From: Psychrobacillus mangrovi
Lineage (GTDB): Bacteria > Bacillota > Bacilli > Bacillales_A > Planococcaceae
DNA: 64,000 nt
Direction of reading: 5' to 3'
Assembly (NCBI RefSeq): GCF_037104765.1
Contig: NZ_JBAWSY010000004.1
Coordinates: 62,001-126,000 of the forward strand
The position numbers and the translations under genes are program-made. Positions 42,526 through 52,302 of the stretch are shown here, in pieces. How positions within the stretch are numbered: position 1 is the first letter of the stretch; every line of letters starts with the position of its first letter. The notes below the pieces were generated by a model. The model had not been told where the DNA came from and made no database searches. It was given only the letters and a program-made list of their open reading frames with translations.

Positions 42526-42571
42526 AACTCAATGAATATTCGAAAATAACTGATAATTTAAAAATAGGGTG

Positions 42572-42600
42572 TTGACGCGGCTTTTTAAAGGGGTTATGAT
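42572..42600 (+). promoter_or_regulatory. Sigma-A promoter of the ilv-leu operon
   Basis: TTGACG (42572-42577), 17 bp, TATGAT (42595-42600). The start should be near 42607, about 95 bp before ilvD. Confidence 0.8.
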
Positions 42601-42617
42601 ATCTTCAATATATTAAA

Positions 42618-42638
42618 TATTGTGAGAAAATTCACAAT
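42618..42638. promoter_or_regulatory. CodY-like box overlapping a Rex-like palindrome
   Basis: 42618-42632 matches the CodY box AATTTTCWGAAAATT at 12 of 15 positions. The overlapping 20-bp dyad ATTGTGA-N6-TCACAAT (42619-42638) matches the Rex operator TTGTGAAWWWWTTCACAA at 17 of 18. It lies just downstream of the start site, where binding would repress. Confidence 0.55.
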
Positions 42639-42701
42639 CAAAAATTAAGCAAAACTATTTAGTTAGTTGCAAAAAAGCAGTAGTATAGGAGAGCGATTTA
42701 A

Positions 42702-44369
42702 TTGAGAAGTGACATGATTAAAAAAGGCGTTGATCGCGCCCCTCATCGTAGTTTGCTTTATGCAACTGGGGTTAAAACAAGAGATTTAGATAAACCGTTT
42801 ATCGGTGTTTGTAACTCCTATATTGATATTATTCCTGGCCATATGCATTTAAATAAGTTTGCGGAAGTCGTCAAAGAAGCAATTCGTGAGGCTGGTGGTA
42901 TTCCATTTGAATTTAACACGATTGGTGTAGATGATGGAATTGCAATGGGTCACATCGGGATGAGATATTCACTTCCTAGTCGTGAATTAATTGCAGACTC
43001 AGCTGAAACTGTTATAAACGCACATTGGTTTGACGGAGTCTTTTACATACCGAACTGTGACAAGATCACACCAGGGATGTTAATGGCAGCAGTAAGAACG
43101 AATGTCCCATCTGTATTTGTATCAGGTGGACCGATGGAAGCTGGAACATCAGCTGACGGGAAACAACTTTCCTTAACATCTGTTTTTGAAGGTGTTGGAT
43201 CTTATAAATCAGGTTCGATGACAGCTGAGCAATTACTAGATATTGAACAAAACGCATGTCCTACATGTGGTTCATGTTCAGGAATGTTCACTGCTAACTC
43301 GATGAACTCTTTAATGGAAATGTTAGGTGTGACTCCTCCGGGTAACGGCACAATCGTTGCAACTTCCGAGGAACGTCACAGACTAATTAAAGAAGCAGCA
43401 CATCATTTGGTACGAATGGTTAAAGAAGATGTGAAGCCAAGAGATTTGATTACAAAAGAAACAATCGATGATGCGTTTGCACTAGATATGGCAATGGGTG
43501 GTTCAACAAATACAGTTCTCCACACACTGGCAATCGCGCATGAAGCAGAGATCGAATATGACGTGAGAGAAATAAATGAAGTAGCAAAACGAATTCCATA
43601 TTTATCAAAAATTATGCCTGCTTCTGATTACTCTATGCACGATGTACATCTTGCAGGAGGGGTTAGTGCAATTATAAAAGAACTCTGCGAGATTCCCGGA
43701 GCTGTTCATCCAGATCGAATGACGGTTACTGGTAAAACACTTTATGAAAATGTAAAGGAATCAGAAATTAAGAATGATCAAGTCATACGCCGAAAAGAAA
43801 ATCCATATAGTCCTGTAGGTGGTTTGTCCGTACTATTTGGTAATATTGCTCCAGAAGGTGGAGTTATTAAAGTAGGTGCAGTAGATCCTTCTATTAAAGA
43901 ATTTACTGGTAAAGCGATTGTGTTTGATTCACAAGAAGCAGCACAAGAAGCAATTGACAACGGTATCGTACAAGAAGGCCATGTAGTAGTTATCCGCTAC
44001 GAAGGTCCGAAAGGCGGACCAGGGATGCCAGAAATGCTTGCTCCAACCTCAGCAATTCAAGGTCGAGGGCTAGGAACAAAAGTGGCACTCATTACAGACG
44101 GACGTTTCTCCGGAGCATCTAGAGGTATATCCATTGGACATATTTCCCCAGAAGCTGCAGATGGCGGACCGATCGCATTAGTAGAAAATGATGATATTAT
44201 CGCTATTGATTTAACAAATAGAACAATAGAGTTGAAGGTTAATGAAGAAGAATTAGCTACAAGAAAAGCAAACTTACAACCATTTGAACCGAAAATTAAA
44301 AAAGGTTATTTAGCAAGATATTCAAAACTTGTAACATCTGCAAGTACAGGTGGAGTTATGAAAATTTAA
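42702..44369 (+). CDS. ilvD: Dihydroxy-acid dehydratase IlvD
   Basis: 555 residues, the normal length. It makes the 2-keto acid precursors of valine/leucine and isoleucine. Fe-S cysteines lie in FIGVCNSY, PNCDKITPGM and CPTCGSCSGMFTANSMN. C-terminal marks are YEGPKGGPGMPEML and DGRFSGASRG. It starts with TTG, preceded by AGGAGA; MRSDMIKKG is the usual start in relatives. It is first in the operon and lies before the T-box, so it escapes that control. Confidence 0.97.
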   Translation: MRSDMIKKGVDRAPHRSLLYATGVKTRDLDKPFIGVCNSYIDIIPGHMHLNKFAEVVKEAIREAGGIPFEFNTIGVDDGIAMGHIGMRYSLPSRELIADSAETVINAHWFDGVFYIPNCDKITPGMLMAAVRTNVPSVFVSGGPMEAGTSADGKQLSLTSVFEGVGSYKSGSMTAEQLLDIEQNACPTCGSCSGMFTANSMNSLMEMLGVTPPGNGTIVATSEERHRLIKEAAHHLVRMVKEDVKPRDLITKETIDDAFALDMAMGGSTNTVLHTLAIAHEAEIEYDVREINEVAKRIPYLSKIMPASDYSMHDVHLAGGVSAIIKELCEIPGAVHPDRMTVTGKTLYENVKESEIKNDQVIRRKENPYSPVGGLSVLFGNIAPEGGVIKVGAVDPSIKEFTGKAIVFDSQEAAQEAIDNGIVQEGHVVVIRYEGPKGGPGMPEMLAPTSAIQGRGLGTKVALITDGRFSGASRGISIGHISPEAADGGPIALVENDDIIAIDLTNRTIELKVNEEELATRKANLQPFEPKIKKGYLARYSKLVTSASTGGVMKI

Positions 44370-44394
44370 TAACCAAATAAACTTAAATCATTGA

Positions 44395-44690
44395 TGAGGC
44401 AAAAGTTAAAGGAATCTTGTATTCACAGAGAGCTGGTGTAGCTGGGAACCGGCAATACAACCTTTAGCGACATCCCCTCGGAGTGAAGTGTTGAACGGGA
44501 AACCAATTAGATACTTCCGGGTGTAGTACAAAGCTACTCTCGTTAAAAATGGATGGTCGGCAATTTGTCGGTTGTCTGCGAGGTAGCGGTTGCGCTGCGA
44601 ACTAGGGTGGTACCATGAAAAGAATTTCATCCCTATACAAAAGAACTATAGTTTTTTTGTGTGGGAGAAATTCTTTTCTTTTTTTATACA
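44395..44690 (+). promoter_or_regulatory. T-box riboswitch before ilvB
   Basis: A stem I region (AGAGAGCTGGTG ... GGGAACCGGC) and the T-box sequence AGGGTGGTACCATG (44604-44617) are present. The terminator GAAAAGAATTTC / GAAATTCTTTTC (44617-44628 and 44667-44678) with seven T follows. Uncharged tRNA would pair with the T-box and allow read-through. The specifier is probably ATC (Ile, 44472-44474) or CTC (Leu, 44477-44479); the fold could not be settled by eye. Confidence 0.95.
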
Positions 44691-44694
44691 AAAA

Positions 44695-44765
44695 GGTGTT
44701 GTCTAGACTTTAGCACCTTGCCCCTCGGGGTCAGAACAGGTGCTTACGCTTTTCGATTTGAACTG
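44695..44765. repeat. Interspersed hairpin repeat between T-box and ilvB
   Basis: AGCACCT (44712-44718) pairs with AGGTGCT (44738-44744) around CCCCTCGGGG, followed by TACGCTTTTCG. Similar words (CCTTGCCCCTCGGGGTCA, GGTGCTTACGC) are widespread between genes of Bacillaceae. It separates the T-box terminator from ilvB. Confidence 0.5.
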
Positions 44766-44791
44766 GACGATTTGAACAAAAGGAGGAAATT

Positions 44792-46546
44792 ATGATGAAG
44801 TTGAGTGTAGAAGAAGCAGAACAAACCTATGAAGAAGCTGAAATGCCTGCTGCTCCGAAGCAATTGGATGGAGCAGATGTATTAATCGAAACGTTAAAAA
44901 AACATCAGGTTGAAGTAGTATTTGGTTATCCAGGTGGTGCAGTTTTACCGATTTATGATGCATTATACAAAAATCCAATCAAACATATCCTAGCTCGTCA
45001 CGAGCAAGGTGCGATCCATGCAGCGGAAGGTTATGCAAGAGTATCAGGGAAGGTTGGAGTAGTTATTGCTACTTCGGGACCAGGGGCGACGAACTTAGTG
45101 ACTGGAATTGCTGATGCTATGATGGACTCAATTCCACTAGTTGTTTTTACAGGTCAAGTTGCTACTACAGTCATTGGAACAGATGCTTTTCAAGAAGCGG
45201 ACATCATCGGGATTACACAACCAATTACAAAACATAATTACCAAGTAAAAGATGTAGCAGATTTCCCAAGAATTATTAACGAAGCTTTTCATATTGCTTC
45301 CACAGGTCGTCCAGGACCAGTCGTCGTAGATATTCCAAAGAATATGGCAACAGGCTTGTTTGTTTCAACTGATTCTACAAGTCATGAAGTGAATCTTCCG
45401 GGATATCAACCAACGACAACACCGAACTTTTTACAAATTCAAAAAGCAGCGCAAGCTATTTCAACAGCAAAACAGCCATTAATTTTAGCAGGTGCAGGCG
45501 TACTATTCGCAAAAGCTTCTGATCAGCTAGCAGCATTTGCTGAGAAATATCAAATTCCTGTAACAAACACACTTCTAGGACTAGGAAGCATCAAAGGTGA
45601 TCATGAACTATTTCTAGGAATGGCAGGAATGCACGGTACGTATACAGCAAATATGGCGATTCAAACATGTGACTTGCTAATTAATGTAGGAGCTAGATTT
45701 GATGACCGTTTAACAGGAAATTTAAACTATTTTGCACCGAATGCAAAAGTAGTTCATATCGATATAGATCCAGCGGAAATTGGGAAAAACGTTCCTACAG
45801 AAATCCCAATTGTAGCGGATGCAAAAGAAGCTTTAGAAGCATTGCTAGCACAAGATGGACCAAATGGAAACACTGCATCTTGGTTAGAAAGCTTAAATGT
45901 TTCATCAGTAGAATATCCATTTCATTATCAAGCGAGTGAAGAAAGAGGACTTCTACCGCAGCAAGTATTAGAGCTTGTACATGAGTATACAAATGGAGAT
46001 GCAGTAGTTACTACTGACGTAGGGCAGCATCAAATGTGGACTGCACAATATTATAAATTCAATCATCCACATAACTGGGTAACATCAGGTGGACTTGGAA
46101 CGATGGGATTCGGTTTTCCGGCAGCGATTGGTGCTCAGCTTGCGAAACCAGATGCAAAAGTAATTTCGGTCGTAGGAGACGCTGGTTTCCAAATGACACT
46201 GCAAGAATTATCTCTATTACAAGAGTTGAGAATTCCAGTAAAAATAATTATTTTGAACAATCAAGCACTTGGGATGGTTCGCCAATGGCAAGAGACTTTC
46301 CATGGAGAACGTTTCTCTCAATCACTCATTCCAGTTCAACCAGATTTCGTTAAATTGGCAGAGGCTTATGATATTAAAGGCTACAAAATCGAAACGTATG
46401 AAGATGCAAAGGTTCAATTAGAAGAAGCACTTGCATCAGATGAGCCAGTATTGATTGACTGTAGAGTTGTACAAAAAGAAAGTGTATACCCAATGGTTGC
46501 TCCAGGAAAAGGACTACATGAAATGATTGGAGTGAAGCCAGAATGA
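44792..46546 (+). CDS. ilvB: Acetolactate synthase, large subunit IlvB
   Basis: 584 residues, ThDP-dependent. Three domains are visible: N-terminal Pyr (VEVVFGYPGGAVLPIYDAL, ARHEQGAIHAAEGYAR, the activating Glu), a central Rossmann domain and the C-terminal PP domain (VVGDAGFQMTLQELSLL ... NNQALGMVRQWQ). It makes acetolactate or acetohydroxybutyrate. AGGAGG precedes two adjacent ATGs (44792, 44795). It overlaps ilvN by 4 bp. Confidence 0.97.
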   Translation: MMKLSVEEAEQTYEEAEMPAAPKQLDGADVLIETLKKHQVEVVFGYPGGAVLPIYDALYKNPIKHILARHEQGAIHAAEGYARVSGKVGVVIATSGPGATNLVTGIADAMMDSIPLVVFTGQVATTVIGTDAFQEADIIGITQPITKHNYQVKDVADFPRIINEAFHIASTGRPGPVVVDIPKNMATGLFVSTDSTSHEVNLPGYQPTTTPNFLQIQKAAQAISTAKQPLILAGAGVLFAKASDQLAAFAEKYQIPVTNTLLGLGSIKGDHELFLGMAGMHGTYTANMAIQTCDLLINVGARFDDRLTGNLNYFAPNAKVVHIDIDPAEIGKNVPTEIPIVADAKEALEALLAQDGPNGNTASWLESLNVSSVEYPFHYQASEERGLLPQQVLELVHEYTNGDAVVTTDVGQHQMWTAQYYKFNHPHNWVTSGGLGTMGFGFPAAIGAQLAKPDAKVISVVGDAGFQMTLQELSLLQELRIPVKIIILNNQALGMVRQWQETFHGERFSQSLIPVQPDFVKLAEAYDIKGYKIETYEDAKVQLEEALASDEPVLIDCRVVQKESVYPMVAPGKGLHEMIGVKPE

Positions 46547-47055
46547 AGCGAATTATTACGGTAACCGTGATCAATCAAAGTGGGGTTTTAAACCGGGTAA
46601 CTGGCCTACTCATGAAGCGTCAATTCAATATTGAGAACATTACAGTGGGGCATACGGAACAACCACAAATCTCTAAAATGACATTTGTCGTAAACGTAGA
46701 AGATCAACAAAAACTAGAACAGCTTTTAAAACAGCTACAAAAACAAGTAGATGTGTTGAAAGTAAATGATATAACAGAAAAATCAATTGTAGTAAGAGAG
46801 TTGGCGCTTGTGAAAGTCGTGTCGCCACCAGCTGTAAGAGCGGAAATCAACAGTATAGTTGAGCCGTTCCGAGCTGCAACAATTGATACAGGGAAAAACG
46901 TCGTTACTTTTCAAGTAACAGGTAACCCAGAGAAAATCGATGCTTTCATTGATTTACTCAAGCCATATGGCATTAAAGAGCTGACAAGAACAGGCGTCAC
47001 CGCATTTGTTCGCGAAAATCAAAAAGTAAATACACCACAATTATCTATACTGTAA
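46543..47055 (+). CDS. ilvN: Acetolactate synthase, small regulatory subunit IlvN/IlvH
   Basis: 170 residues. An N-terminal ACT domain (MKRIITVTVINQSGVLNRVTGLLMKRQFNIENITVG) binds valine for feedback inhibition, and a C-terminal ALS_ss domain (REL ALVKV, VTGNPEKIDAFIDLLKPYGIKEL) follows. The ATG overlaps the ilvB stop. It also raises the catalytic rate of IlvB. Confidence 0.96.
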   Translation: MKRIITVTVINQSGVLNRVTGLLMKRQFNIENITVGHTEQPQISKMTFVVNVEDQQKLEQLLKQLQKQVDVLKVNDITEKSIVVRELALVKVVSPPAVRAEINSIVEPFRAATIDTGKNVVTFQVTGNPEKIDAFIDLLKPYGIKELTRTGVTAFVRENQKVNTPQLSIL

Positions 47056-47143
47056 AAATGCAATACTGCTTGTCTGACACTTAGTTATAAAGTTTATATA
47101 CTTTTAAATAATATAAAAACCCAAATTCGAGGAGGAAATTACA

Positions 47144-48178
47144 ATGGCTAAAATGTATTACAACGGAGATATCAACGAAGGACTTTTAAAGGAAAAAACA
47201 ATCGCAATCATCGGTTACGGATCACAAGGTCATGCTCATGCACAAAACTTAAAGGATTCAGGCTTTAACGTAGTAGTTGGTATTCGTGCAGGGAAATCAT
47301 TCGATCAAGCAAAAGAAGATGGATTAGAAGTTTATTCTGTAAAAGAAGCAGCTGAAAAAGCAGACGTTATCATGATTTTATTACCAGACGAAAGACAAAA
47401 AGCTGTTTATGAAGCAGAAATTCAACCTGCATTAACTGCTGGAAAATCATTAGTATTCGCTCACGGATTCAACGTACATTTTGATCAAATCGTACCTCCA
47501 GCTGATGTGGATGTATTCCTTGTTGCACCTAAAGGTCCAGGACACTTAGTACGTAGAACGTTTGAAGCAGGAGCAGGGGTACCTGGTTTATTCGCAGTAT
47601 ATCAAGATGCAACTGGTCAAGCAAAAGATCTAGCTTTAGCATATGCAAAAGGAATTGGAGCTGCTCGTGCAGGAGTTCTGGAAACAACTTTCAAAGAAGA
47701 AACAGAAACAGATCTATTCGGAGAACAAGCGGTACTTTGTGGTAGTACAACTGCAATCGTAAAAGCTGGTTTTGAAACTTTAGTAGAAGCAGGATACCAA
47801 CCAGAGCTTGCTTACTTTGAAACATTACACGAATTAAAACTAATCGTTGATTTGATGTACGAAGGTGGAATGGCTACAATGCGTTCTTCTATCTCGGATA
47901 CAGCTGAGTGGGGAGACTTCGTTTCAGGACCACGTATCATTGATTCTTCTGTAAAAGATCGTATGAAAGACGTATTAACGGACATTCAAGATGGAACATT
48001 TGCAAAAGAATGGATTAAAGAAAACGAAACAGATCGTCCAAAATATAATGCAATCAAAAAAGCAGAATCTGAACATCAAATCGAAGTTGTTGGTGCAAAA
48101 CTTCGTGAAATGATGCCATTCATCAATGAAGGAAAAAAACAAGTCAAGAAAGAAGTGGTAACAAGTGGTCAAAATTGA
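47144..48178 (+). CDS. ilvC: Ketol-acid reductoisomerase IlvC
   Basis: 344 residues, class I. The N-terminal Rossmann motif is IAIIGYGSQGHAHAQNLKDSG, and the following VVGIRAGKSF loop suggests NADPH preference. PKGPGHLVRR and the C-terminal metal site DLFGEQAVLCGSTTAIVKAGFETL are present. AGGAGG lies before the ATG. leuA begins inside its last codons. Confidence 0.98.
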   Translation: MAKMYYNGDINEGLLKEKTIAIIGYGSQGHAHAQNLKDSGFNVVVGIRAGKSFDQAKEDGLEVYSVKEAAEKADVIMILLPDERQKAVYEAEIQPALTAGKSLVFAHGFNVHFDQIVPPADVDVFLVAPKGPGHLVRRTFEAGAGVPGLFAVYQDATGQAKDLALAYAKGIGAARAGVLETTFKEETETDLFGEQAVLCGSTTAIVKAGFETLVEAGYQPELAYFETLHELKLIVDLMYEGGMATMRSSISDTAEWGDFVSGPRIIDSSVKDRMKDVLTDIQDGTFAKEWIKENETDRPKYNAIKKAESEHQIEVVGAKLREMMPFINEGKKQVKKEVVTSGQN

Positions 48179-49709
48179 TATTTTCGACACAACGCTACGT
48201 GACGGGGAACAATCTGCAGGTATTAACCTTAATACGAAAGAGAAGTTAGAAATAGCTCGTCAGCTTGAAAAATTTGGAGTTTCCATCATAGAGGCAGGAT
48301 TCCCTGCTTCTTCACCTGGAGACTTTGAGGCTGTTAAGCTAATTGCGGACACGGTGAAAAACTCAACTGTAACAGGACTTGCTCGTTCCATTCAAAGTGA
48401 TATTGAAACTTCTTGGGAGGCTTTAAAAGGTGGAGTGCAGCCGCATCTTCATACCTTTATCGCAACTTCCCCAATCCATATGCAATATAAGCTGAATAAA
48501 ACACCTGAGCAAGTAATAGAAATTGCTGTTGAATCAGTAAAGCTTGCTAGAAAATACTTTCCACTTGTTCAGTGGTCAGCAGAAGATGCGACACGTTCGG
48601 ACCGAGATTTCCTAGTACGTATTATGAACGAAGTAATTAAAGCTGGAGCGACAACGATAAATATTCCAGATACAGTTGGATATGCTTCTCCAATTGAATA
48701 TGGAGCTTTATTCAAATACTTGACTGAAAACGTAACAGGTATTGAAAAAGTGAAGCTTTCTGCTCACTGTCATGATGATCTAGGTTTAGCAGTTGCCAAT
48801 ACACTTGCAGCTATCGAAAATGGTGCAACGCAAGTAGAAGGTACTATTAACGGAATCGGGGAACGTGCAGGCAATGCAGCGCTTGAAGAAGTTGCAGTTG
48901 CTCTACATATTCGAAACGATTACTACAAAGCAGATTCTGGCATTGTTTTAAAAGAAACGAAACGCACAAGCCAGCTTGTTAGCAAGCTAACTGGGGTAGT
49001 CATTCAACCGAACAAAGCAGTTGTCGGGAAGAATGCATTTGCACATGAGTCTGGAATTCATCAAGATGGCATGCTGAAAAACCCTGAAACATACGAAATT
49101 ATTACACCTGAACTAATCGGTGATGTAGCAACAGAACTAGTACTTGGTAAACATTCTGGACGTCATGCTTTCTTTGATCGTGCAATACAGATGGGCTTCC
49201 AATTAAGTGATGAAAAGCTAAATGCTGCATTTGTTGCATTCAAAAAATTAGCAGATAGCAAGAAAGAGATTACCGAGGATGATTTATTTGTTTTATTGAC
49301 AGATCAACAAGTACAGACCTCTGAAGTGGAAGTATATGATTTAGAAAGCGTTCAGGTGCAATATGGAACTTCAAATATTCCAACTGCTACTGTTCAAGCA
49401 AAAACACCAACTGGTGGAGTGGAAGTAGTATCGTCAACTGGAGCAGGTTCTGTTGAAGCGATTTTTAACACGCTTGAAAAGCTAGTAAACGGAGAAGTTC
49501 ATATTATTGATTACCGTGTATCTTCTGTATCTAAGGGAAGAGACGCACTTGGAGAAGCTGTAATTAACTTGAGCTTTAATGGCGTTATTTCCTCCGGACG
49601 TAATGCTTCACAAGACGTATTAGAGGCATCAGCAAAGGCCTATTTGAATGCTATCAACCGTCAACTAGTCAAAGAGCATTATCAAAATAGAGTACCAGTA
49701 AGTCAATAA
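48165..49709 (+). CDS. leuA: 2-isopropylmalate synthase LeuA
   Basis: 514 residues. The TIM barrel has FDTTLRDGEQSAGINL, the metal ligands in LSAHCHDDLGLAVAN, and NGIGERAGNAALEEV. A C-terminal regulatory LeuA dimer domain (about 390-505) provides leucine feedback. It starts with GTG and overlaps ilvC by 14 bp, implying translational coupling. It condenses acetyl-CoA with 2-ketoisovalerate. Confidence 0.97.
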   Translation: MVKIDIFDTTLRDGEQSAGINLNTKEKLEIARQLEKFGVSIIEAGFPASSPGDFEAVKLIADTVKNSTVTGLARSIQSDIETSWEALKGGVQPHLHTFIATSPIHMQYKLNKTPEQVIEIAVESVKLARKYFPLVQWSAEDATRSDRDFLVRIMNEVIKAGATTINIPDTVGYASPIEYGALFKYLTENVTGIEKVKLSAHCHDDLGLAVANTLAAIENGATQVEGTINGIGERAGNAALEEVAVALHIRNDYYKADSGIVLKETKRTSQLVSKLTGVVIQPNKAVVGKNAFAHESGIHQDGMLKNPETYEIITPELIGDVATELVLGKHSGRHAFFDRAIQMGFQLSDEKLNAAFVAFKKLADSKKEITEDDLFVLLTDQQVQTSEVEVYDLESVQVQYGTSNIPTATVQAKTPTGGVEVVSSTGAGSVEAIFNTLEKLVNGEVHIIDYRVSSVSKGRDALGEAVINLSFNGVISSGRNASQDVLEASAKAYLNAINRQLVKEHYQNRVPVSQ

Positions 49710-49760
49710 ATTATAAGAACAGTCACCTAAAGTCTAGACAAACAAATGGGAGTGAATGGG

Positions 49761-50861
49761 ATGGAAAAAACGATAACGGTATTACCGGGAGATGGAATTG
49801 GTCCAGAAGTAACGCAAGCGGCTGTAAAGGTGCTTCAAGCAATTGCGCACCGCTTCAATCATACGTTTAATCTGCAATATGCGCTGATTGGTGGAGCAGC
49901 AATTGATGCGAAGGAAAACCCTCTTCCACAAGAGACAATTGATGCATGTAGTCAAAGTGATGCCATCCTTTTAGGCGCAGTAGGTGGGCCAAAATGGGAT
50001 CAAAATCCATCTCATTTACGCCCTGAAAAAGGATTATTAGCAATTCGTAAACATTTTGGTTTGTACGCAAATATTCGCCCTGTTAAAGCTATTCCAGCAT
50101 TACTTGATGCTTCTCCGCTTAAGAAAGAAGTCGCAAAAGATGTGGACTTAGTAATTGTTCGTGAATTAACAGGTGGTCTTTATTTCGCTGAACCCCGTAA
50201 GAAAACAAATGATTATGCTTTAGATACTCTTGTTTATACAAGAAAAGAAATTGAACGAATCGTTGATACTGCTTTCCAAATTGCGAGAAGTCGTAGAGGT
50301 AAACTAGCATCAGTTGATAAAGCAAATGTCCTTGATTCTAGTAAATTATGGCGTGAAATCGTAGAAGAGAAAAAACAAGGATATCCAGATGTAGAAGTAG
50401 AGCATATGCTTGTTGATTCTACTGCGATGAAATTAATTACAAAGCCAGGAGCTTTCGATGTAATCGTTACTGAAAATATGTTTGGTGATATTTTAAGTGA
50501 TGAGGCATCTGTAATTACTGGTTCATTAGGTATGTTGCCTTCAGCAAGTACACGTGAAGATGGATTTGGTTTATATGAACCGGTACACGGTTCTGCACCT
50601 GATATTGCAGGACAAAACAAAGCGAATCCAGCAGCAACAATTCTTTCAGTAGCAATGATGCTTCGTGAAGCTTTCCAAATGGAAACTGAAGCGGCAGCTG
50701 TAGAAGAAGCAGTGTTTAATGTTTTAAATGATGGAAATCTTACAGGTGATTTACAAGTAGAAGGAAAACGAGCACTTTCTACAACAGAATGGACAGCAAA
50801 AGTATTAGAAGAGTTAGACTCAGAATTTGTATCTGATAGCATAATGTTTTCTTATGTCTAA
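49761..50861 (+). CDS. leuB: 3-isopropylmalate dehydrogenase LeuB
   Basis: 366 residues from ATG 49761, 6 bp after GGGAGTGA; the in-frame ATG 49746 lacks an SD. It has LPGDGIGPEV, the substrate-binding VRELTGGLYFAEPR, DKANVLDSSKLWR, NMFGDILSDEASVITGS and the NAD motif EPVHGSAPDIAGQNKANP. It makes the 2-keto precursor of leucine. Confidence 0.97.
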   Translation: MEKTITVLPGDGIGPEVTQAAVKVLQAIAHRFNHTFNLQYALIGGAAIDAKENPLPQETIDACSQSDAILLGAVGGPKWDQNPSHLRPEKGLLAIRKHFGLYANIRPVKAIPALLDASPLKKEVAKDVDLVIVRELTGGLYFAEPRKKTNDYALDTLVYTRKEIERIVDTAFQIARSRRGKLASVDKANVLDSSKLWREIVEEKKQGYPDVEVEHMLVDSTAMKLITKPGAFDVIVTENMFGDILSDEASVITGSLGMLPSASTREDGFGLYEPVHGSAPDIAGQNKANPAATILSVAMMLREAFQMETEAAAVEEAVFNVLNDGNLTGDLQVEGKRALSTTEWTAKVLEELDSEFVSDSIMFSYV

Positions 50862-50880
50862 CCAAAAGGAGAGGGACTAA

Positions 50881-52290
50881 ATGGCAAAAACGATTATTGA
50901 GAAAATTTGGGATGAACATATTGTATATGAGGAAGAAGGTAAACCAGACCTTCTCTATATCGATTTACACTTGCTCCATGAAGTGACATCTCCCCAAGCT
51001 TTTGAAGGGTTACGACTAAATAATCGTAAGGTTCGTCGTCCGGATCTTTGCTTCGCGACGATGGATCATAATGTTCCGACACGAAATAGAGAGCAGATTA
51101 AAGATGTAATTGCCCGTAAACAAATTAGCACGCTTCAACAAAACTGTGAAGAGTTCGGTGTCCCTCTTGCAAATATGGATCACCCTGATCAAGGGATTGT
51201 CCATATAATTGGCCCAGAGCTTGGTCTAACACAACCAGGTAAAACAATTGTATGTGGAGATAGCCATACGTCTACTCATGGTGCCTTTGGTGCAATCGCA
51301 TTTGGTATAGGTACAAGTGAAGTAGAACATGTTCTTTCTACACAAACTCTATGGCAAGCAAAACCGAAAACGATGGAAATCAAAGTAACTGGTGAGCTTG
51401 GTTATGGAGTAGCTGCTAAAGATATTATCTTAGCGATCATTTCAAAATTCGGTATCGATATGGGTACTGGCTATATCGTGGAATATACTGGTGAGGCAAT
51501 TCGTAAGTTATCTATGGAAGAACGCATGACCATTTGTAATATGTCAATCGAAGCGGGAGCTCGCGCTGGTTTGATTAGCCCGGATGAAACAACTGTTGAG
51601 TTTCTAAGAGGCCGTGAGCATGTTCCATCTGGAGAAGCCTTTGAGAAAGAATCAGCTCGTTGGCTGGCTTTAGCTACAGACGAAGGAGCAACTTACGATA
51701 AAACAGTGGAAATTTCTGTTGATGAAATTGAACCTTTTGTAACTTGGGGAACTAATCCTTCGATGGGTTCAGGTGTTTCTAAGAATATTCCATTTAAAAA
51801 TGATTTTGCTGAAGCAAGCGACCAGCAAGCACATGAAAAAGCACTTGCTTACATGGGTCTAAAAGAAGGCATGCCTTTAGAAGAGATTCAAATCAGTAAT
51901 GTATTTATCGGATCTTGTACAAATGCTCGCCTAAGCGATTTACGTGTAGCAGCAGGTGTGATCGAAGGAAGAAAAGTTCATCCAAATGTGAAAGCAATAG
52001 TTGTACCTGGATCGCAAACAGTGAAAAAACAAGCAGAACAAGAAGGCATCGACAAAGTATTCCTTGATGCAGGATTTGAATGGCGCGAATCTGGTTGCAG
52101 TATGTGTCTAGCAATGAATGACGATGTTGTACCAGCTGGCGAACATTGTGCATCTACATCCAACCGAAACTTTGAAGGTCGACAAGGTGCAGGATCTAGA
52201 ACGCATCTGATGAGTCCAGCAATGGCAGCAGCTGCAGCTATCGAAGGTCATATTGTAGATATTCGCAAATTTCAACTAGTAAATGCGTAA
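50881..52290 (+). CDS. leuC: 3-isopropylmalate dehydratase, large subunit LeuC
   Basis: 469 residues, aconitase superfamily. It has ATMDHNVPTRNR, VCGDSHTSTHGAFGAIAFGIGTSEVEHV and the Fe-S ligands in FIGSCTNARLSD and ESGCSMCLAMN. With LeuD it isomerises 2- to 3-isopropylmalate. AGGAGAGG precedes the ATG. Confidence 0.98.
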   Translation: MAKTIIEKIWDEHIVYEEEGKPDLLYIDLHLLHEVTSPQAFEGLRLNNRKVRRPDLCFATMDHNVPTRNREQIKDVIARKQISTLQQNCEEFGVPLANMDHPDQGIVHIIGPELGLTQPGKTIVCGDSHTSTHGAFGAIAFGIGTSEVEHVLSTQTLWQAKPKTMEIKVTGELGYGVAAKDIILAIISKFGIDMGTGYIVEYTGEAIRKLSMEERMTICNMSIEAGARAGLISPDETTVEFLRGREHVPSGEAFEKESARWLALATDEGATYDKTVEISVDEIEPFVTWGTNPSMGSGVSKNIPFKNDFAEASDQQAHEKALAYMGLKEGMPLEEIQISNVFIGSCTNARLSDLRVAAGVIEGRKVHPNVKAIVVPGSQTVKKQAEQEGIDKVFLDAGFEWRESGCSMCLAMNDDVVPAGEHCASTSNRNFEGRQGAGSRTHLMSPAMAAAAAIEGHIVDIRKFQLVNA

Positions 52291-52302
52291 GGAGGAAAAC
52301 CC

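Noticed and set aside
50234..50842. Long minus-strand ORF (202 codons) opposite leuB
   Set aside because: Shadow of leuB: Ser-rich composition typical of antisense reading and no SD; leuB on the plus strand is certain.
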